From Epiperipatus broadwayi (lineage: Eukaryota; Onychophora; Udeonychophora; Euonychophora; Peripatidae), in contig JAQFVV010000153.1 in assembly GCA_028023455.1 (NCBI GenBank), positions 682,001 through 746,000 on the forward strand: a stretch of DNA of 64,000 nt, read 5' to 3'. The translations under genes were made by a program, and so were the position numbers. Positions 63,311 through 64,000 of this stretch are shown piece after piece; position 1 is the stretch's first letter, and every line of letters begins with the position of its first letter. Below the pieces are notes generated by a model that saw only the letters and a list, made by a program, of their open reading frames with translations, made no database searches and had not been told where the DNA came from.

Positions 63311-64000
63311 AAACATCACATTTATTTAAAGTTTGCAGCAAGAAACTGTGGCAATATATTATAACGATCGAAATGGAAGTGAAGATCGAATCTAACCGCA
63401 AAAACAATATCTGCAACTACCAGGGCGCCATCTAGGCATTTGAGCCTAGAAAAATTTATAAAGTAGGCAGATACGCGCTGTTAAGATTCCACTTTGTTTA
63501 AATATTCCGATCATTAGCCCAAGTCACTAGCTCAGTGGAGACGCAGAGATAAAAATCTATATCTTAATTTATATCTTAAATATAAATAAATAAAAGTCAC
63601 TGCCAGAAATTAACACATAAAAATATTTATTTACACACATATAAAATCATTCTAAACTCAAGGAATAGGTTTAACATTTTTAGATTTTTATATTACTCTT
63701 TAATTGTACATTTACATAAATTTCAATGAGTTTAATATTTTATTTAGATGGTCAAGTATGAATAGACTACATAGATTTGCATTTGAAAATAAAACATTCT
63801 ATCCCTATTTAACCTTAGGCTAAAATTCGCAGTCAAACTGGCATCAATCCATCTGATACATTTATGTATTCAATGTAGCATGAAAATACAACAGCACAAA
63901 TATACTATACTGTCAGGAATGGAAATCTGAACAGTATAGTTAGAGAAAACATTGACTCTTGTCCAATACAGGAATATGACGTCTGTATAGCAAGAAGAAC
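63311..64000. other. Window end: one GC-richer segment, otherwise unassigned
   Basis: 63,360-63,560 has CpG-containing phrases (GCGCCATCTAGGC, GATACGCGCTG) unusual for this window, and CACTAGCTCAGTGGAGACGC near 63,524 resembles a tRNA A box without any B box downstream. It could be a host exon, a regulatory segment or a SINE scrap. 63,561-64,000 shows nothing recognisable. Confidence 0.4.

Noticed and set aside
63515-63560. Possible tRNA gene (TAGCTCAGTGG)
   Set aside because: The A-box match has no B box, no acceptor stem and no cloverleaf.

Overview
The window looks like a gene-poor, strongly AT-rich stretch of an animal nuclear genome. It holds no bacterial-style operons, only short stop-broken reading frames, long (AT)n and (AAT)n microsatellites, and a dense mix of decayed LINEs, Penelope-like elements (PLEs), tRNA-derived SINEs and foldback repeats. 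The combination is most like a cephalopod mollusc such as an octopus; that is inference from repeat style, not proof. I recognise no host protein-coding exon and no functional tRNA or rRNA gene.

Layout. 1-6,060: AT-rich DNA with a + strand LINE endonuclease fragment (about 1,960-2,330) and a decayed - strand LINE (about 2,640-3,900). 6,065-11,349: one near-complete but dead + strand LINE with ORF1, endonuclease, reverse transcriptase, C-terminal Cys/His region and an (AAT)n tail. It is followed directly by a 5'-truncated relative (11,350-12,295) with its own (AAT)n tail. 13,780-14,960: - strand LINE RT remnant. 15,640-16,066: repeat fragment between AT microsatellites. 16,067-24,820: nothing recognisable. 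24,826-25,530: short direct duplications. 25,800-31,200: hammerhead/Penelope region. 32,362-34,022: two foldback or repeat elements separated by long (TA)n tracts. 35,655-36,145: palindromic hammerhead element. 36,560-38,545: - strand LINE with endonuclease and RT. 45,644-46,148: a near-perfect foldback. 47,790-59,590: scattered hammerhead repeats, a second foldback and two SINEs. 62,880-63,310: LINE RT fragment.

The main discovery is about 17 copies or remnants of a type I hammerhead ribozyme (HHR) in two or more dispersed repeat families. Each copy shows all or part of this order: stem I strand CCAA, CUGAUGA, a 6-bp stem II with a 3-nt loop, GAAA, a 2-3 bp stem III, then UUGG. Family A occurs as tandem monomers of about 464-471 bp (28,011-30,120), as outward-facing inverted pairs and as singles. 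Family B occurs as dimers with exactly 409 bp spacing at two separate loci. One element (50,897-51,558) carries an HHR with every core position intact and is flanked by an 18-bp perfect direct repeat that looks like a target-site duplication. Tandem HHR monomers recall animal retrozymes, whose RNAs circularise, and HHRs are known partners of PLEs. Two GIY-YIG-type PLE remnants lie on either side of the tandem array here. Most copies are visibly mutated; three or four look catalytically competent on paper.
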